NCBI GenBank assembly: GCA_047605685.1 | Contig: JASGFF010000003.1 | Location: forward strand, 1 to 64,000 | DNA length: 64,000 bases | Direction: 5' to 3' | Source of the DNA: JAUASV01 sp047605685 | GTDB taxonomy: Bacteria; Actinomycetota; Actinomycetes; Actinomycetales; Microbacteriaceae | Part shown: positions 39,820-49,874 of the stretch, one piece after another | How positions within the stretch are numbered: the first letter of the stretch is position 1 | Layout of the letters: every line of letters starts with the position of its first letter | Notes under the pieces: generated by a model | What the model was told of the DNA's origin: nothing | What the model saw: the letters and a program-made list of their open reading frames with translations, nothing else | Database searches by the model: none | Made by a program: the position numbers and the translations under genes

Positions 39820-39942
39820 ACGTACGGCGGTGCTGGACGTTCGGCGGGGCCGGACGTACGGCGGGGCCGGTCGCTCGATCGCGCCGAGGGGCGGGGTGTC
39901 GAGGGGCGATCGGGCCGAGGGGCGATTAGGCCGAGGGGCGAT
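39820..39942. repeat. Short tandem repeats downstream of folD
   Basis: Two arrays: GGACGT(T/A)CGGCGGGGCC units of 17 bp (about 39837-39870) and GGCCGAGGGGCGATTA units of 16 bp (about 39900-39945). They end at the -10 box of the small membrane-peptide gene. Confidence 0.75.
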
Positions 39943-39948
39943 TAGGGT
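39943..39948 (+). promoter_or_regulatory. -10 box TAGGGT, six bases before a 29-codon gene
   Basis: TAGGGT-N6-ATG, the same arrangement as at galM and purN. Supports that the tiny frame is expressed, as a leaderless mRNA. Confidence 0.45.
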
Positions 39949-39954
39949 GGACAC

Positions 39955-40044
39955 ATGGATTTCTCGGCCGGTCGCATCGTCATCGTCGTCGCCGCGCTCG
40001 TCGCGGTCGTGCTCGCGATCGGCTTCGTGGTCACGGTCGCCTGA
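39955..40044 (+). CDS. Small single-span membrane peptide (29 residues)
   Basis: The frame reads MDFSAGRIVIVVAALVAVV and continues with a hydrophobic stretch to the stop. It is one membrane span of about 22 residues with a short Asp/Arg-containing N-terminus. I do not recognise the family. The start is supported by TAGGGT exactly six bases upstream. Short tandem repeats lie on both sides, and no other gene fits this 300-bp gap between folD and galK. Confidence 0.5.
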   Translation: MDFSAGRIVIVVAALVAVVLAIGFVVTVA

Positions 40045-40122
40045 GGCCACGGTCGCCTGAGGCCACGGGCGCCCGAGAGCCTGGTCGCCCGAGGTCATCG
40101 GCGCCCGAGCTCGGCCCCGCGC
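40045..40122. repeat. 16-bp tandem repeats between the small peptide gene and galK
   Basis: Units of GGTCGCCTGAGGCCAC recur, beginning at the peptide stop (about 40030), followed by diverged GCGCCCGAG-type copies. No hairpin terminator for galK was seen. Confidence 0.6.
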
Positions 40123-41279
<1,157 letters not shown>

Positions 41280-41283
<4 letters not shown>

Positions 41284-42410
41284 GACGCGCTCCCCCCGGT
41301 GCCGCCCGGTGCCGCCTCGGCACGGGCGATGCCGGCGCGCACGAGCTCGGCGCCCCGCTCCGGCGGCACGTCGCCGATCCAGGCGCCCATGGCGGCCTCG
41401 CTTCCGGCGAGGTATTTGAGTCGCCCGGCGGCCCGCCGGGGGCTGGTCAGCTGCAGCATGAGCCGCACGTCGTCGCGGTGCGCGTCCACGGGCGCCTGAT
41501 GCCAGGCGGCGATGTACGGGGTGGGGTCGTCGTAGATCGCGTCGACGCCGCGCAGCAGCCGCCGGTAGAGCACGGCGAGCTCGTCGCGCTCGGCGTCGGT
41601 CGTGGCGGCGAGGTCGGGCAGCTGTCGGTGCGGCAGCATGTGCACCTCGATCGGCCAGCGCGCGGCGAAGGGCACGAAGGCGGTCCAGTGCACGCCGGCG
41701 AGCACGACGCGCTCCTCGGAGCGCTCGAAGGCGAGGATGTCGGCGAACAGATCGCCGTGGTAGCGCTCGACGGACTCGAGCAGCCGCCGGGTGCGCGGCG
41801 TGATGTACGGGTAGGAGTAGATCTGCCCGTGCGGGTGGTGCAGGGTGACCCCGATCGCCTCGCCGCGGTTCTCGAAGGGGAACACCTGGCGCACGCCGGG
41901 CAGCGCCGAGAGGGCCGCGGTGCGGTCGGCCCAGGCCTCGATGACGGTGCGCACGCGCGAGACCGGCAGCCCGCCGAGCGAGCCGGTGGTCGCGGGGTCG
42001 AAGCAGACCACCTCGCAGCGCCCGAGAGCCGGCAGCGTGCGGCCGAGGCCGAGGGATGCCAGCTCGGCGAGGCCGAACTCCTCGCCGACGGCGGGGCCGA
42101 ACGAGGGCGACCGGTTCTCGAACACGACGACGTCGTAGCGGTCGGGCACCTCGGAGGGGTTGCTCGCGCTCTGCGGGGCGAGCGGGTCCTGGTCGGCGGG
42201 CGGCAGGAACGCCCGGTTCTGCCGGGCGGCCGCGATCGAGACCCACTCGCCGGTGAGCGGGTCCTGCCGCATCGCGGCCGTCGCGGGGCGGGGCTCGAGC
42301 CGTCGCTCGTCGATGCGGCGCTCGGGCGGCAGCGTCGTGTCGGCGTCGTCGAAGTAGATGAGCGCCCGGCCGTCGGCCAGGGTGGTCTCGCGCTTGGTGA
42401 TCCCGGTCAC
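41280..42410 (-). CDS. galT: Galactose-1-phosphate uridylyltransferase
   Basis: The 376-residue HIT-superfamily enzyme exchanges UMP between UDP-glucose and galactose-1-phosphate. The active site His-Pro-His is in TLHHPHGQIYSYPY, with later VHMLPHRQLPD. The N-terminal part has DPLTGEWVSIAAARQNRAF. I chose the GTG at 42408-42410 because TATCGT lies exactly six bases upstream, a leaderless pattern. A GTG at 42431 would leave only 18 bp to the divergent regulator. Operon with galK. Confidence 0.9.
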
Positions 42411-42467
42411 CGGATTACGATAACGAAACACTAGATTGCGATTCCGTAGATGTTCGAAAGGGCGAGC
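42411..42467. promoter_or_regulatory. Divergent promoter region galT / DeoR regulator
   Basis: This AT-rich 57-bp gap contains TATCGT (minus strand, 42417-42422) six bases before galT. It also holds two related half-sites, TTATCGTAATC and AATCGCAATC when read on the minus strand, suitable for a DeoR protein. An AAAGGG ribosome binding site for the regulator is at about 42457-42462. Confidence 0.5.
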
Positions 42468-43244
42468 ATGGGCGACAGCGTCCCCGCCGAGGTGCGTCGC
42501 GCCCGGCTGCGCGAGAGCGTGCGCGAGGAGGGATTCGTGCGGGTCGCCGACGCCGCGCTCCGGCTCGGCGTGAGCGAGGTCACCGTGCGCAGCGACCTCG
42601 CCGCGCTCGAGGCCTCCGGCAGCGTGCAGCGCGTGCACGGCGGGGCGATGCCGCGCGGCTCCCGCGCCGAGGAGACGGTGGAGTCCGCGAGCGCCCGCGA
42701 GGTGGCGGCCAAGCTCGCGATCGGGCGGGCCGCGGCATCCCTGGTGCGCTCCGGGCAGTCGATCGTGCTCGACGTCGGCTCCACGACCCTCGCCGTGGCG
42801 CACGCCCTCGTCGACCGCGCCGAGCTCGACGAGGTGCTCGTCGTCACGAACGGCCTCGCCATCGCCCTCGCCCTCGAGCCGGCGATCCCGCGCTTCACCG
42901 TCGTCGTGGCCGGCGGCACGCTCCGGCCACTGCAGCACTCGCTCGTCGATCCCTTCGCGGGATCCGTGCTCGACGCAGTGCACTGCGACCTCGCGATCCT
43001 CGGCTGCAACGGCGTGGACGTCGAGCACGGCATCAGCAACCTCAACCTGCCGGAGACGGACGTCAAGCGCCGGATGGCACGCTCCGTGCGCCGCACGGTC
43101 GTCGTCGCCGATGCCTCGAAGCTCGGCGTGGCGAGCCTCGGCCGCGTCGTGCCGCTCGCCGAGGTGCACACGCTCGTCACCGACGCGCGCGGGGCGCTCC
43201 TCGAGCCGATCCGGGCCGCCGGGGTGGAGGTCGTCGTCGCATAG
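42468..43244 (+). CDS. DeoR family transcriptional regulator of the gal genes
   Basis: The 258-residue protein has an N-terminal DeoR winged helix (about 5-60: VADAALRLGVSEVTVRSDLAALEASG, then VQRVHGGAMP). The DeoRC sugar-phosphate sensing domain follows (LDVGSTTLAVAHAL, LGCNGVD, VVVADASKLG). It is divergent from galTK and upstream of galM, so it probably represses these genes and senses a galactose metabolite. The ATG at 42468 has AAAGGG; an ATG at 42450 lacks one. Confidence 0.88.
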   Translation: MGDSVPAEVRRARLRESVREEGFVRVADAALRLGVSEVTVRSDLAALEASGSVQRVHGGAMPRGSRAEETVESASAREVAAKLAIGRAAASLVRSGQSIVLDVGSTTLAVAHALVDRAELDEVLVVTNGLAIALALEPAIPRFTVVVAGGTLRPLQHSLVDPFAGSVLDAVHCDLAILGCNGVDVEHGISNLNLPETDVKRRMARSVRRTVVVADASKLGVASLGRVVPLAEVHTLVTDARGALLEPIRAAGVEVVVA

Positions 43245-43247
43245 GGT
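43242..43247 (+). promoter_or_regulatory. -10 box TAGGGT, six bases before the galM GTG
   Basis: The regulator's stop codon forms the first half of TAGGGT, followed by six bases and GTG. This matches the leaderless pattern. Confidence 0.45.
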
Positions 43248-43253
43248 GATGGC

Positions 43254-44171
43254 GTGGCGTACCCGACCGGCGAGCAGTACGAGCTTCGGCACGAGGGCGG
43301 CACCGAGACCCGCGCGATCGTCACCCAGCTCGCCGCCGCGCTGCGAGAGCTCACGGTGGACGGCGAGCACCTCTCCGAGCCCTACGGCGCCGAGGAGCCC
43401 ACCCCCGCGGCGAACGGCATCGTGCTCGTGCCCTGGCCCAACCGGGTCGACGAGGGCGTGTGGATCCTCGACGGCGAGCGGCTGCAGCTGGACATCACCG
43501 AGCCGCGGTTCAACAACGCCATCCACGGCCTGCTGCGCTTCGCCTCCTACACGCCGGTCGAGCGCACGGATGACGCGATCACCCTGAACGCGATGGTGTA
43601 CCCGCAGCACGGCTACCCCTTCCAGCTCGACACCTTCGTGCGCTACCGCGTCGTCGACCGGGGTCTCGAGGTCGAGCACCGCATCGTCAACGTCGGCCGG
43701 GTGCGGGCGCCGGTCGCCGTCGGCGCCCACCCCTACCTGCGGCTCGGCGAGACGCCGCTCGAGTCGCTCACGCTGACGATCGCCGCCGCGTCGCGGTTCG
43801 CGGTGACGAAGCGGATGATCCCCTTCGCGGAGTCGCCCGTCGACGGCACCGAGTTCGACCTGCGCCGCGGCCGAGCGCTGGCCGAACTCCGGCTCGACGA
43901 CGCCTTCGGCGAGGTCGAGCATCGTGACGGCGTCGCCGCGCACCGGCTCGCGGCCGCCGACGGCCGTGCCGTGGAGCTCTGGCAGGACGAGGGCTTCGGC
44001 TATGTGCAGGTGTTCACGCCACGCGGCTACCGGCGCGCGGGCGTCCCCGGCCTCGCCGTGGCGATCGAGCCCATGACGGCACCGCCGAACGCCCTCGTCA
44101 CCAAGCGCGGCCTGCGCTGGCTCGACCCGGGCGAGGAGTGGACGGTGCGATGGGGCATCCGACGCCGATGA
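43254..44171 (+). CDS. galM: Aldose 1-epimerase (galactose mutarotase)
   Basis: The 305-residue enzyme interconverts alpha- and beta-galactose before galactokinase. It has PWPNRVDEGVWILDG, the catalytic His in AVGAHPYLRLG and the catalytic Glu in AIEPMTAPPNAL. The GTG start is fixed by TAGGGT-N6-GTG. The stop overlaps the start of the next gene by ATGA. Confidence 0.92.
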   Translation: MAYPTGEQYELRHEGGTETRAIVTQLAAALRELTVDGEHLSEPYGAEEPTPAANGIVLVPWPNRVDEGVWILDGERLQLDITEPRFNNAIHGLLRFASYTPVERTDDAITLNAMVYPQHGYPFQLDTFVRYRVVDRGLEVEHRIVNVGRVRAPVAVGAHPYLRLGETPLESLTLTIAAASRFAVTKRMIPFAESPVDGTEFDLRRGRALAELRLDDAFGEVEHRDGVAAHRLAAADGRAVELWQDEGFGYVQVFTPRGYRRAGVPGLAVAIEPMTAPPNALVTKRGLRWLDPGEEWTVRWGIRRR

Positions 44172-45217
44172 GCCGGGACACGCGCAGCATCCGCCGTTGG
44201 AGGCGCTATCTGGCCGACGAGCGGGCCGAGGCGGCGATCTACCGCGAGCTCGCGGCGCGGCGGTCGGGGCAGGAGCGCGAGATCCTGCTCGCACTCGCCG
44301 AGGCGGAGTCGCGCCACGAGCAGCACTGGCTGGCCCTGCTGGGCGCGGACGCCGGCGCACCGCACCGCTCGTTGCGCTCGGTGGCGCTCGGCGTGCTCGC
44401 CCGCCGGTTCGGCTCGGTGTTCGTGCTCGCGCTCGCACAGCGCGCCGAGGCGCGCTCGCCCTACCAGGACGACGCGGACGCGACGGCGACGATGGCGGCC
44501 GACGAGCGCATCCACGGCGAGGTGGTGCGCGGTCTCGCCGCGCGCGGGCGGGCGCGGATGTCCGGCTCGTTCCGGGCCGCGGTGTTCGGCGCGAACGACG
44601 GCCTGGTCTCCAACCTCGCGCTCGTGCTCGGCGTGGGTGCGACGGGCGTCGGCACGAGCACGATCCTCGCCACCGGCCTCGCCGGGCTCCTCGCCGGGGC
44701 GCTCTCGATGGGGGCCGGAGAGTTCGTCTCGGTGCGGTCGCAGCGCGAGCTGCTCGAGGCGTCCCACCCCGATCCCGCGGCGGATGCCGCCGTGCCCCAC
44801 CTCGACGTCGACGCGAACGAGCTCGCGCTCGTCTACCGCGCCCGCGGCATGAGCGCGGCGGACGCCGCCGCGCGCGCCGAGCGGGTGCTCGGCGGGCACA
44901 GGGTCGACTCCCTCGTCGTCGAGGAGCACGAGGAGATCGGCTCGGCGATGCGCGCCGCCGTCTCGAGCTTCTGCTTCTTCGCCTCGGGGGCGGTCATTGC
45001 CGTGCTGCCGTACCTCGTGGGCCTGTCCGGGCTCGCGGCCGTCGCCGCGGCGGCCGTGCTCGTCGGCGTGGCGCTCATCGGCACCGGCGCCGTCGTCGGG
45101 CTGCTCTCCGGCGCGAGCCCGCTGCTGCGGGCGCTGCGGCAGCTCGGCATCGGCTATGGTGCGGCGGCGATCACCTATCTGCTCGGGCTCGTCTTCGACG
45201 CGGCGTTCGGCGGCTGA
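44168..45217 (+). CDS. Ferritin-like/rubrerythrin domain fused to VIT1/CCC1 metal transporter
   Basis: Residues about 10-135 form a four-helix ferritin-like domain with ExxH-type ligands (AEAAIYRELAARR, AEAESRHEQHW, ADERIHGEVV). Residues 145-349 are a VIT1/CCC1 transporter with about five spans and GANDGLVSNLALVLGV. Such fusions are membrane Fe(II)/Mn(II) exporters (MbfA-like), in which the ferritin-like part collects the metal. It starts inside the galM stop (ATGA), which couples it to an unrelated sugar gene. It ends six bases from a convergent lipoprotein gene. Confidence 0.87.
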   Translation: MSRDTRSIRRWRRYLADERAEAAIYRELAARRSGQEREILLALAEAESRHEQHWLALLGADAGAPHRSLRSVALGVLARRFGSVFVLALAQRAEARSPYQDDADATATMAADERIHGEVVRGLAARGRARMSGSFRAAVFGANDGLVSNLALVLGVGATGVGTSTILATGLAGLLAGALSMGAGEFVSVRSQRELLEASHPDPAADAAVPHLDVDANELALVYRARGMSAADAAARAERVLGGHRVDSLVVEEHEEIGSAMRAAVSSFCFFASGAVIAVLPYLVGLSGLAAVAAAAVLVGVALIGTGAVVGLLSGASPLLRALRQLGIGYGAAAITYLLGLVFDAAFGG

Positions 45218-45223
45218 GCCGCG

Positions 45224-46048
45224 TCATCCCGTCGAGACCCCTGGGGCGTACTCCGGGGCGAGGGTCGAGTTCGTCGCGCAGGACGTGGAGTCGTATTCCG
45301 TGCTCTCGTCGAAGATGGCGATGGGCAGGCTGAAGCTGTAGATCCTCGTCGTGTAGGCCTTCACGCCCGCCGTGGTCTGGCTGCTGACGGTGAGCTCGAA
45401 GTCCATATCAAGGCCGTTCGTCGTCGCCGGCAGCGTGCCGATCTCGGTCTTCTCATACTGGAAGCTGCCCTTGGGGCTCGTGATGAGCAGACCGTACTTG
45501 GCGGACTGCAGCGCCTCAGGGTCGAGGGTGATGTCGCGCGGATCCTCGTCGAGCGAGTAGACCGTGCTGCTGGCGCCATCCGTCTGCACGGTGTTCGCCT
45601 GCACCTGGATCTCGCTCATGTAGACCTTGCGCTTCTTCGAGAAGGCGGCGTCCTCGGCGACCGACGAGTCGACCACGCTGATCACGTAGCTGAGCTGCTT
45701 GTCGGAGCTGACGGTCCACTCGTGGGTGAGCTGCTCGGTCCACATGCTGGCGTAGAGCGTGAGCTCGTCGGCGAGCACCAGGGTGTAGTGCACGGAGCCG
45801 TACTGGCTGAACACCGACTCGAAGCCGAAGTTGCTGCAGCTTGCCGTCGGCGTCGCCGTCGCCGATGCGACCTCGTCCTCGACGCTGTCCCAGCTGGGCA
45901 GGCTGAGGCCCTCGCAGCCGCCGAGGGATGTCGCCAGCAGCCCGCCGAGGACGGCGGCCGCGGCGACACGCGTGGCCGCCATGGCCTTGCGGGCGGCCAT
46001 GGCCTTGCGAGCGGTCACGGCTTTGCGGATGGCATGAAGGAAGATCAT
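45224..46048 (-). CDS. Lipoprotein of unknown function
   Basis: The 274-residue protein has a long basic start with a repeated RKAMAA unit, then a lipoprotein signal ending LLATSLGGC (Cys at about 45). The rest is Ser/Thr/Asp-rich, mostly beta-like, with no motif I recognise. The upstream ATG has AAAGG; a later ATG just before the hydrophobic stretch is also possible. No partner gene is near: it is convergent with the VIT1 gene. Expected on the outer face of the membrane. Confidence 0.75.
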   Translation of the reverse strand: MIFLHAIRKAVTARKAMAARKAMAATRVAAAAVLGGLLATSLGGCEGLSLPSWDSVEDEVASATATPTASCSNFGFESVFSQYGSVHYTLVLADELTLYASMWTEQLTHEWTVSSDKQLSYVISVVDSSVAEDAAFSKKRKVYMSEIQVQANTVQTDGASSTVYSLDEDPRDITLDPEALQSAKYGLLITSPKGSFQYEKTEIGTLPATTNGLDMDFELTVSSQTTAGVKAYTTRIYSFSLPIAIFDESTEYDSTSCATNSTLAPEYAPGVSTG

Positions 46049-46210
46049 AGGCTGCCTTTCGGGCGGGCAGGCGTTCGGTTCGCCGTTCAGTGTGGCATGG
46101 ATGGGCGCCCACGGAACGGTGACCGGGCCGGACAGGGCAGTGGCGCGCAGGGCGTGGTGCGGGTCGGGCGCTCGGCCTCGTCCGTGAGCAGACAGCGCGG
46201 GGTTGACGGA
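46049..46210. other. Intergenic region without recognisable feature
   Basis: These 162 bp lie between the lipoprotein start and the end of the peptide-transport ATPase gene. I see no hairpin with long arms, no palindromic operator and no further frame of note. It must hold the lipoprotein promoter. Confidence 0.5.
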
Positions 46211-47833
46211 TCAGCTCGCCCGACGCGCGCGCTGCACCGCCGGATCGGGCACGGGCGCGGCGGCGATGAGCGCCCGGGTGTATTCGTGGTTCGGCGCGGT
46301 GAGCACGGTGCGGCAGTCATCCATCTCGACGATTCTGCCGTGCCGCATGACGGCGACGCGGTCGCACACCTCGTCCACGACGGCGAGGTCGTGGCTGACG
46401 AACAGGCACGCGAAGCCGAGGCGGTCTTGCAGATCGCGGATGACGTCGAGCACCTGCCGCTGCACCGAGACGTCGAGCGCGCTCGTGGGCTCGTCGGCGA
46501 CGAGCAGGAAGGGGTCGAGGCTCACGGCGCGCGCGATCGCGACGCGCTGACGTTGTCCGCCGGAGAGCTCGTGCGGGTAGCGCGAGCGCCAACGCCCGCC
46601 GCCGAGGCCGACGGACGCGAGCAGCTCGTCGACACGCGCGTCGAGGTCCGCGCCGCGCACCCCCCGGTGCACGCGCAACGGCTCGCCGACCGCCTCGGCG
46701 ATCGTGTAGCGCGGGTTGAGGCTCGCGAGCGGGTTCTGGAACACCACGCCGACCCGGCGGCGCATGGCGAGACGTTCCGCGCCGCGCGCGGTCGCGACAT
46801 CCGTTCCCGCGACGGTCACCGAGCCCGACGTCACCGGAGAGAGGCCGACGAGGCTGCGGGCGACGGTCGTCTTGCCGCTGCCCGACTCGCCCACGACTCC
46901 GAACACCTCGCCCGCCCGGATGTCGAAGCTCACCCCGTCGACGGCCCGCACGCTGCCCCGGCGGTGTCCGGAGAACTCGACCACGAGGTCGCGGACCGCG
47001 ACCACGGGACCGACGGTGGGATCGGCTGACCGAGCGTCCGTGTGCAGCCGATCGCCGATGCGCGGCACCGCCGCGAGCAGAGCCCGCGTGTAGTCGCTGA
47101 CCGGAGCGGCGAAGAGCTCCTCCGTGGCACCCGTCTCGACGACAGCCCCGTCGCGCATGACGATGACGCGATCCGCGATGTCCGCGACGACCCCCATGTC
47201 GTGCGTGATGACGAGCACGGCCATGCCTCGTCTCTCCCGCAGCCGACGGATGACGTCGAGCACCTCGGCCTGCACGGTCACGTCGAGCGCGGTCGTCGGC
47301 TCGTCGGCGATGAGCAGCCGCGGGTCGCCGGCGAGCCCGATGGCGATGACGACGCGCTGGGCCTGCCCGCCCGAGAGCTGGTGCGGGTAGAAGCCCATGC
47401 GCTGCTCGGGGTCGGGCATCTCGACGGAGCGGAGCAGCTCGAGCGCGCGCTCGCGGGCCGCGGCGCGCGGCATCCGCTGATGGGCCCGGATCGCCTCGAC
47501 GAGCTGGTGCCCGACGGTGAACACCGGGTCGAGGGCCTGCGAGGGGTCCTGGAAGACCATCGCCGCACCGCCGCCGCGCACCGAGCGCAGGGTCGCGGCA
47601 TCCGCGTCGACGAGCTCGGTGCCCTCGAACCGGATCGATCCGCTCACGCGGGCGTTCGACGGCAGCAGGCCGAGCACGCTCATCGAGCTCACACTCTTGC
47701 CCGATCCGGATTCCCCGACGAGGGCGACGACCTCGTCCCGATCAACGTCGACGTCGAGGCGCTCGACGGCCGTCACGGTGCGCGCGTCGAGCGCGAACTC
47801 GACGTGCAGGTCGCGGATGCTCAGCAGGGGCAT
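46211..47833 (-). CDS. Peptide ABC transporter ATPase with two fused nucleotide-binding domains (DppD-DppF type)
   Basis: The 540-residue cytoplasmic protein has two complete NBDs. The first (about 1-260) has Walker A GESGSGKS, signature LSGGQ and LLIADEPTTALD. The second (about 275-530) has Walker A GESGSGKTT, LSGGQRQRV and LLVADEPTSALD. Each ends with an oligopeptide-transporter tail (PVSDYTRALLAA and PNHEYTRALIAA). It drives the permeases DppB/DppC encoded upstream on the same strand and is the last gene of that operon. ATG 47833 opens a normal NBD. Confidence 0.93.
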   Translation of the reverse strand: MPLLSIRDLHVEFALDARTVTAVERLDVDVDRDEVVALVGESGSGKSVSSMSVLGLLPSNARVSGSIRFEGTELVDADAATLRSVRGGGAAMVFQDPSQALDPVFTVGHQLVEAIRAHQRMPRAAARERALELLRSVEMPDPEQRMGFYPHQLSGGQAQRVVIAIGLAGDPRLLIADEPTTALDVTVQAEVLDVIRRLRERRGMAVLVITHDMGVVADIADRVIVMRDGAVVETGATEELFAAPVSDYTRALLAAVPRIGDRLHTDARSADPTVGPVVAVRDLVVEFSGHRRGSVRAVDGVSFDIRAGEVFGVVGESGSGKTTVARSLVGLSPVTSGSVTVAGTDVATARGAERLAMRRRVGVVFQNPLASLNPRYTIAEAVGEPLRVHRGVRGADLDARVDELLASVGLGGGRWRSRYPHELSGGQRQRVAIARAVSLDPFLLVADEPTSALDVSVQRQVLDVIRDLQDRLGFACLFVSHDLAVVDEVCDRVAVMRHGRIVEMDDCRTVLTAPNHEYTRALIAAAPVPDPAVQRARRAS

Positions 47834-47847
47834 GGGGTTCCGTCCGA

Positions 47848-48372
47848 TCAGCCGGCGCCCTGGTCGCGTTCGGCTTTGAAGGCCTCCCACGCCTCGAGCA
47901 TCTTGTAGTGGTAGTCGCGCAGCCAGGCCATGTAGTCGCGGCCGTTGCGCATCCGGCGCAGGGCGTCCTGGTCGCCCGGGTCGTCGCTGCCCTCGAGCAG
48001 GGCCATGCCGTCCTGGATGCGCGCGCGCTGGCGATCGAGGTAGCGGCGCTCCCCGGCGAGCCAGCTGCCCCAGATGTCGACGTCAGCGTGGAAGTAGTGC
48101 GATCGGTCGCCCGGGATGATGTGGCGCTTGATGAACCCGGCGTCGACGAGGCGGCGCGTCGACATCGACACCGATCCCGAGCTCGCCGTGAGCACGCGGG
48201 CGAGGTCGGCCGACGAGATGTACGGCTGTCGCATGATCATGAGGTAGCCCAGCACGCGGCCGTCCATCATCGAGGCACCCGATCCGGTCCACATGGTCGC
48301 GAAGTCGAACGCGAAGGCGATCCGTCCGGACTCGAACGGATCGTCGGAATCGGTCGCTTCGGTGCTGCTCAT
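47848..48372 (-). CDS. GbsR/MarR-like transcriptional regulator inside the peptide operon
   Basis: The 174-residue protein has a winged helix (about 30-110) with GRVLGYLMIMRQPYISSADLARVL and SSGSVSMSTRRLVDAGFIKR, typical of GbsR/MarR-like proteins. A C-terminal helical dimerisation part is rich in Arg, Tyr and Met. It lies between the serine-hydrolase and ATPase genes of the operon. The ATG has GGAGT upstream. It may control its own operon through the palindrome at 54817-54838; that is inference from position. Confidence 0.82.
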   Translation of the reverse strand: MSSTEATDSDDPFESGRIAFAFDFATMWTGSGASMMDGRVLGYLMIMRQPYISSADLARVLTASSGSVSMSTRRLVDAGFIKRHIIPGDRSHYFHADVDIWGSWLAGERRYLDRQRARIQDGMALLEGSDDPGDQDALRRMRNGRDYMAWLRDYHYKMLEAWEAFKAERDQGAG

Positions 48373-48446
48373 GGCGCTGGGATACTCCTGGAGGGAACGG
48401 CACGGCCGCGGGACGGCTCGGCTGGTGAGGGCGGCTCGGACGGGGT

Positions 48447-49874
48447 TCATCCTAGTTTCGGCCAGGGCACCGGGCCGCTCGCCGTGGCCGGGTCGTACGC
48501 CCACACGCTCATGCCGCCGGAGCCGCGCACCCGCACCGCGCGACCGGCGTCGTCGCGCTCGAACCGCATCCGCTCCCCGACCGAGCCGAAGCCGTCTCCG
48601 GAGGCGATGTGCAGGGTGTCGTCGTCCACGACCTCGAGCACGTCCGGTTCGGCCAAGGGCACGGGCGCGTCGGGCGACGCCGTGAGCAGCCGGTCCCCGA
48701 CACGCACGATGTCGATGACGCCCCAGGGCGCCGCGTAGCGCCCCTCGAACATCGTCGTGTCGTCGGGCAGCGTGGGCGGGGGGGCGGTGCGTCTGCGCGC
48801 CGGGACCTCGAGGGCGGCGTCCAGGATCGTGAGCACGCCCGACGAGAGCTCGGCCGCCGGACCGTCGACGGCGTTGGTGAGCACGCTGATCGCGATGCCG
48901 TCCGCGGGATCGAGCAGCGACCGGGTGATGTGCCCGGGATAGCCGCCCGAGTGCCCGATCACCCGCCGACCGGCGATGTTCTCGATGACCATGCCGAGCC
49001 CGTAGGCGCGCCCCGATCCCGGGGCGCTCGTCCACATGCTGCGCTGCTGCATCCGTTTCGACGCGTCGGTGAGCAGCTCGCCCGAGCCGATGCGGTGCGC
49101 GGCGAGATAGCGGACGACATCGCTCGCCGTGCTCGCGAACCCCGTCGCGGACGACATGGCGTTCGTGTCGACGTGCGGGATCGCCACGCGCTCGGACGCC
49201 ACGTGCAGGCCCGAGTACCCGGTCGCGTAGTCGCCCGCGCGGTCATCGAGAAGGTCCGGATGGGTGTCGGCGAGCTCGAGCGGCTCGGTGATGTTCGCCG
49301 TGACGTACGCGCGGTAGTCGACGCCGGACGCACGGGCGACGACCATGCCGAGCAGCGAGTAGCCGAGGTTCGAGTAGTTGAACGAGGCGTTGCGCTCGAC
49401 CTTGACCCCGTCGTCGCGCACCATGGCGAGCAGCTCGGCCTCGTCGGGGAACGGACGCGCGTGCTGCCAGTAGTCGCCGTCGAGGCCGTCGCGCAGGATG
49501 CCCGCGCCGTGTTCGAGCAGTTCGCGTACCGTGACCGAGCCGACACCCGACGGCGCGTCCGCGAGCTCGGTCACGTACTCCCCGAGCGGGGTGTCGAGCC
49601 GCACGAGGCCGCGTTCGACGAGCTGGAGGATCGCGGTCGCCGTGAAGGTCTTCGAGTGCGATGCGATGCGGAACAGGTGCTGCGGCGTCATCGCGGTGCC
49701 GGTGGCGAGATCCGCGAGTCCGACCGCCTCGGACGCGCGCAGACCGCCGTCGAACCACACCGCCCACTGCACGCCGGGCACGCGCTGTCGCCACGCGCGG
49801 TACGAGACCCACGACCGGGCGTAGTCGAGCGCGTGGTCGAGGGCCGCGCGGGCCTCGGGGTCGAATCCGGTCAC
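48447..49874 (-). CDS. Serine hydrolase of the beta-lactamase/class C family, cytoplasmic
   Basis: The 475-residue protein carries the three penicillin-binding motifs: SxxK as Ser72-His-Ser-Lys75, YxN as Tyr167-Ser-Asn169, and HSG in RVIGHSGGYPG. The family includes D-aminopeptidases, esterases and beta-lactamases. No signal peptide is present, so it should act inside the cell on imported compounds. A beta-barrel-like tail (about 370-475) resembles D-aminopeptidase extensions. The GTG overlaps the DppC stop. D-amino-acid peptides are a plausible substrate. Confidence 0.85.
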   Translation of the reverse strand: MTGFDPEARAALDHALDYARSWVSYRAWRQRVPGVQWAVWFDGGLRASEAVGLADLATGTAMTPQHLFRIASHSKTFTATAILQLVERGLVRLDTPLGEYVTELADAPSGVGSVTVRELLEHGAGILRDGLDGDYWQHARPFPDEAELLAMVRDDGVKVERNASFNYSNLGYSLLGMVVARASGVDYRAYVTANITEPLELADTHPDLLDDRAGDYATGYSGLHVASERVAIPHVDTNAMSSATGFASTASDVVRYLAAHRIGSGELLTDASKRMQQRSMWTSAPGSGRAYGLGMVIENIAGRRVIGHSGGYPGHITRSLLDPADGIAISVLTNAVDGPAAELSSGVLTILDAALEVPARRRTAPPPTLPDDTTMFEGRYAAPWGVIDIVRVGDRLLTASPDAPVPLAEPDVLEVVDDDTLHIASGDGFGSVGERMRFERDDAGRAVRVRGSGGMSVWAYDPATASGPVPWPKLG

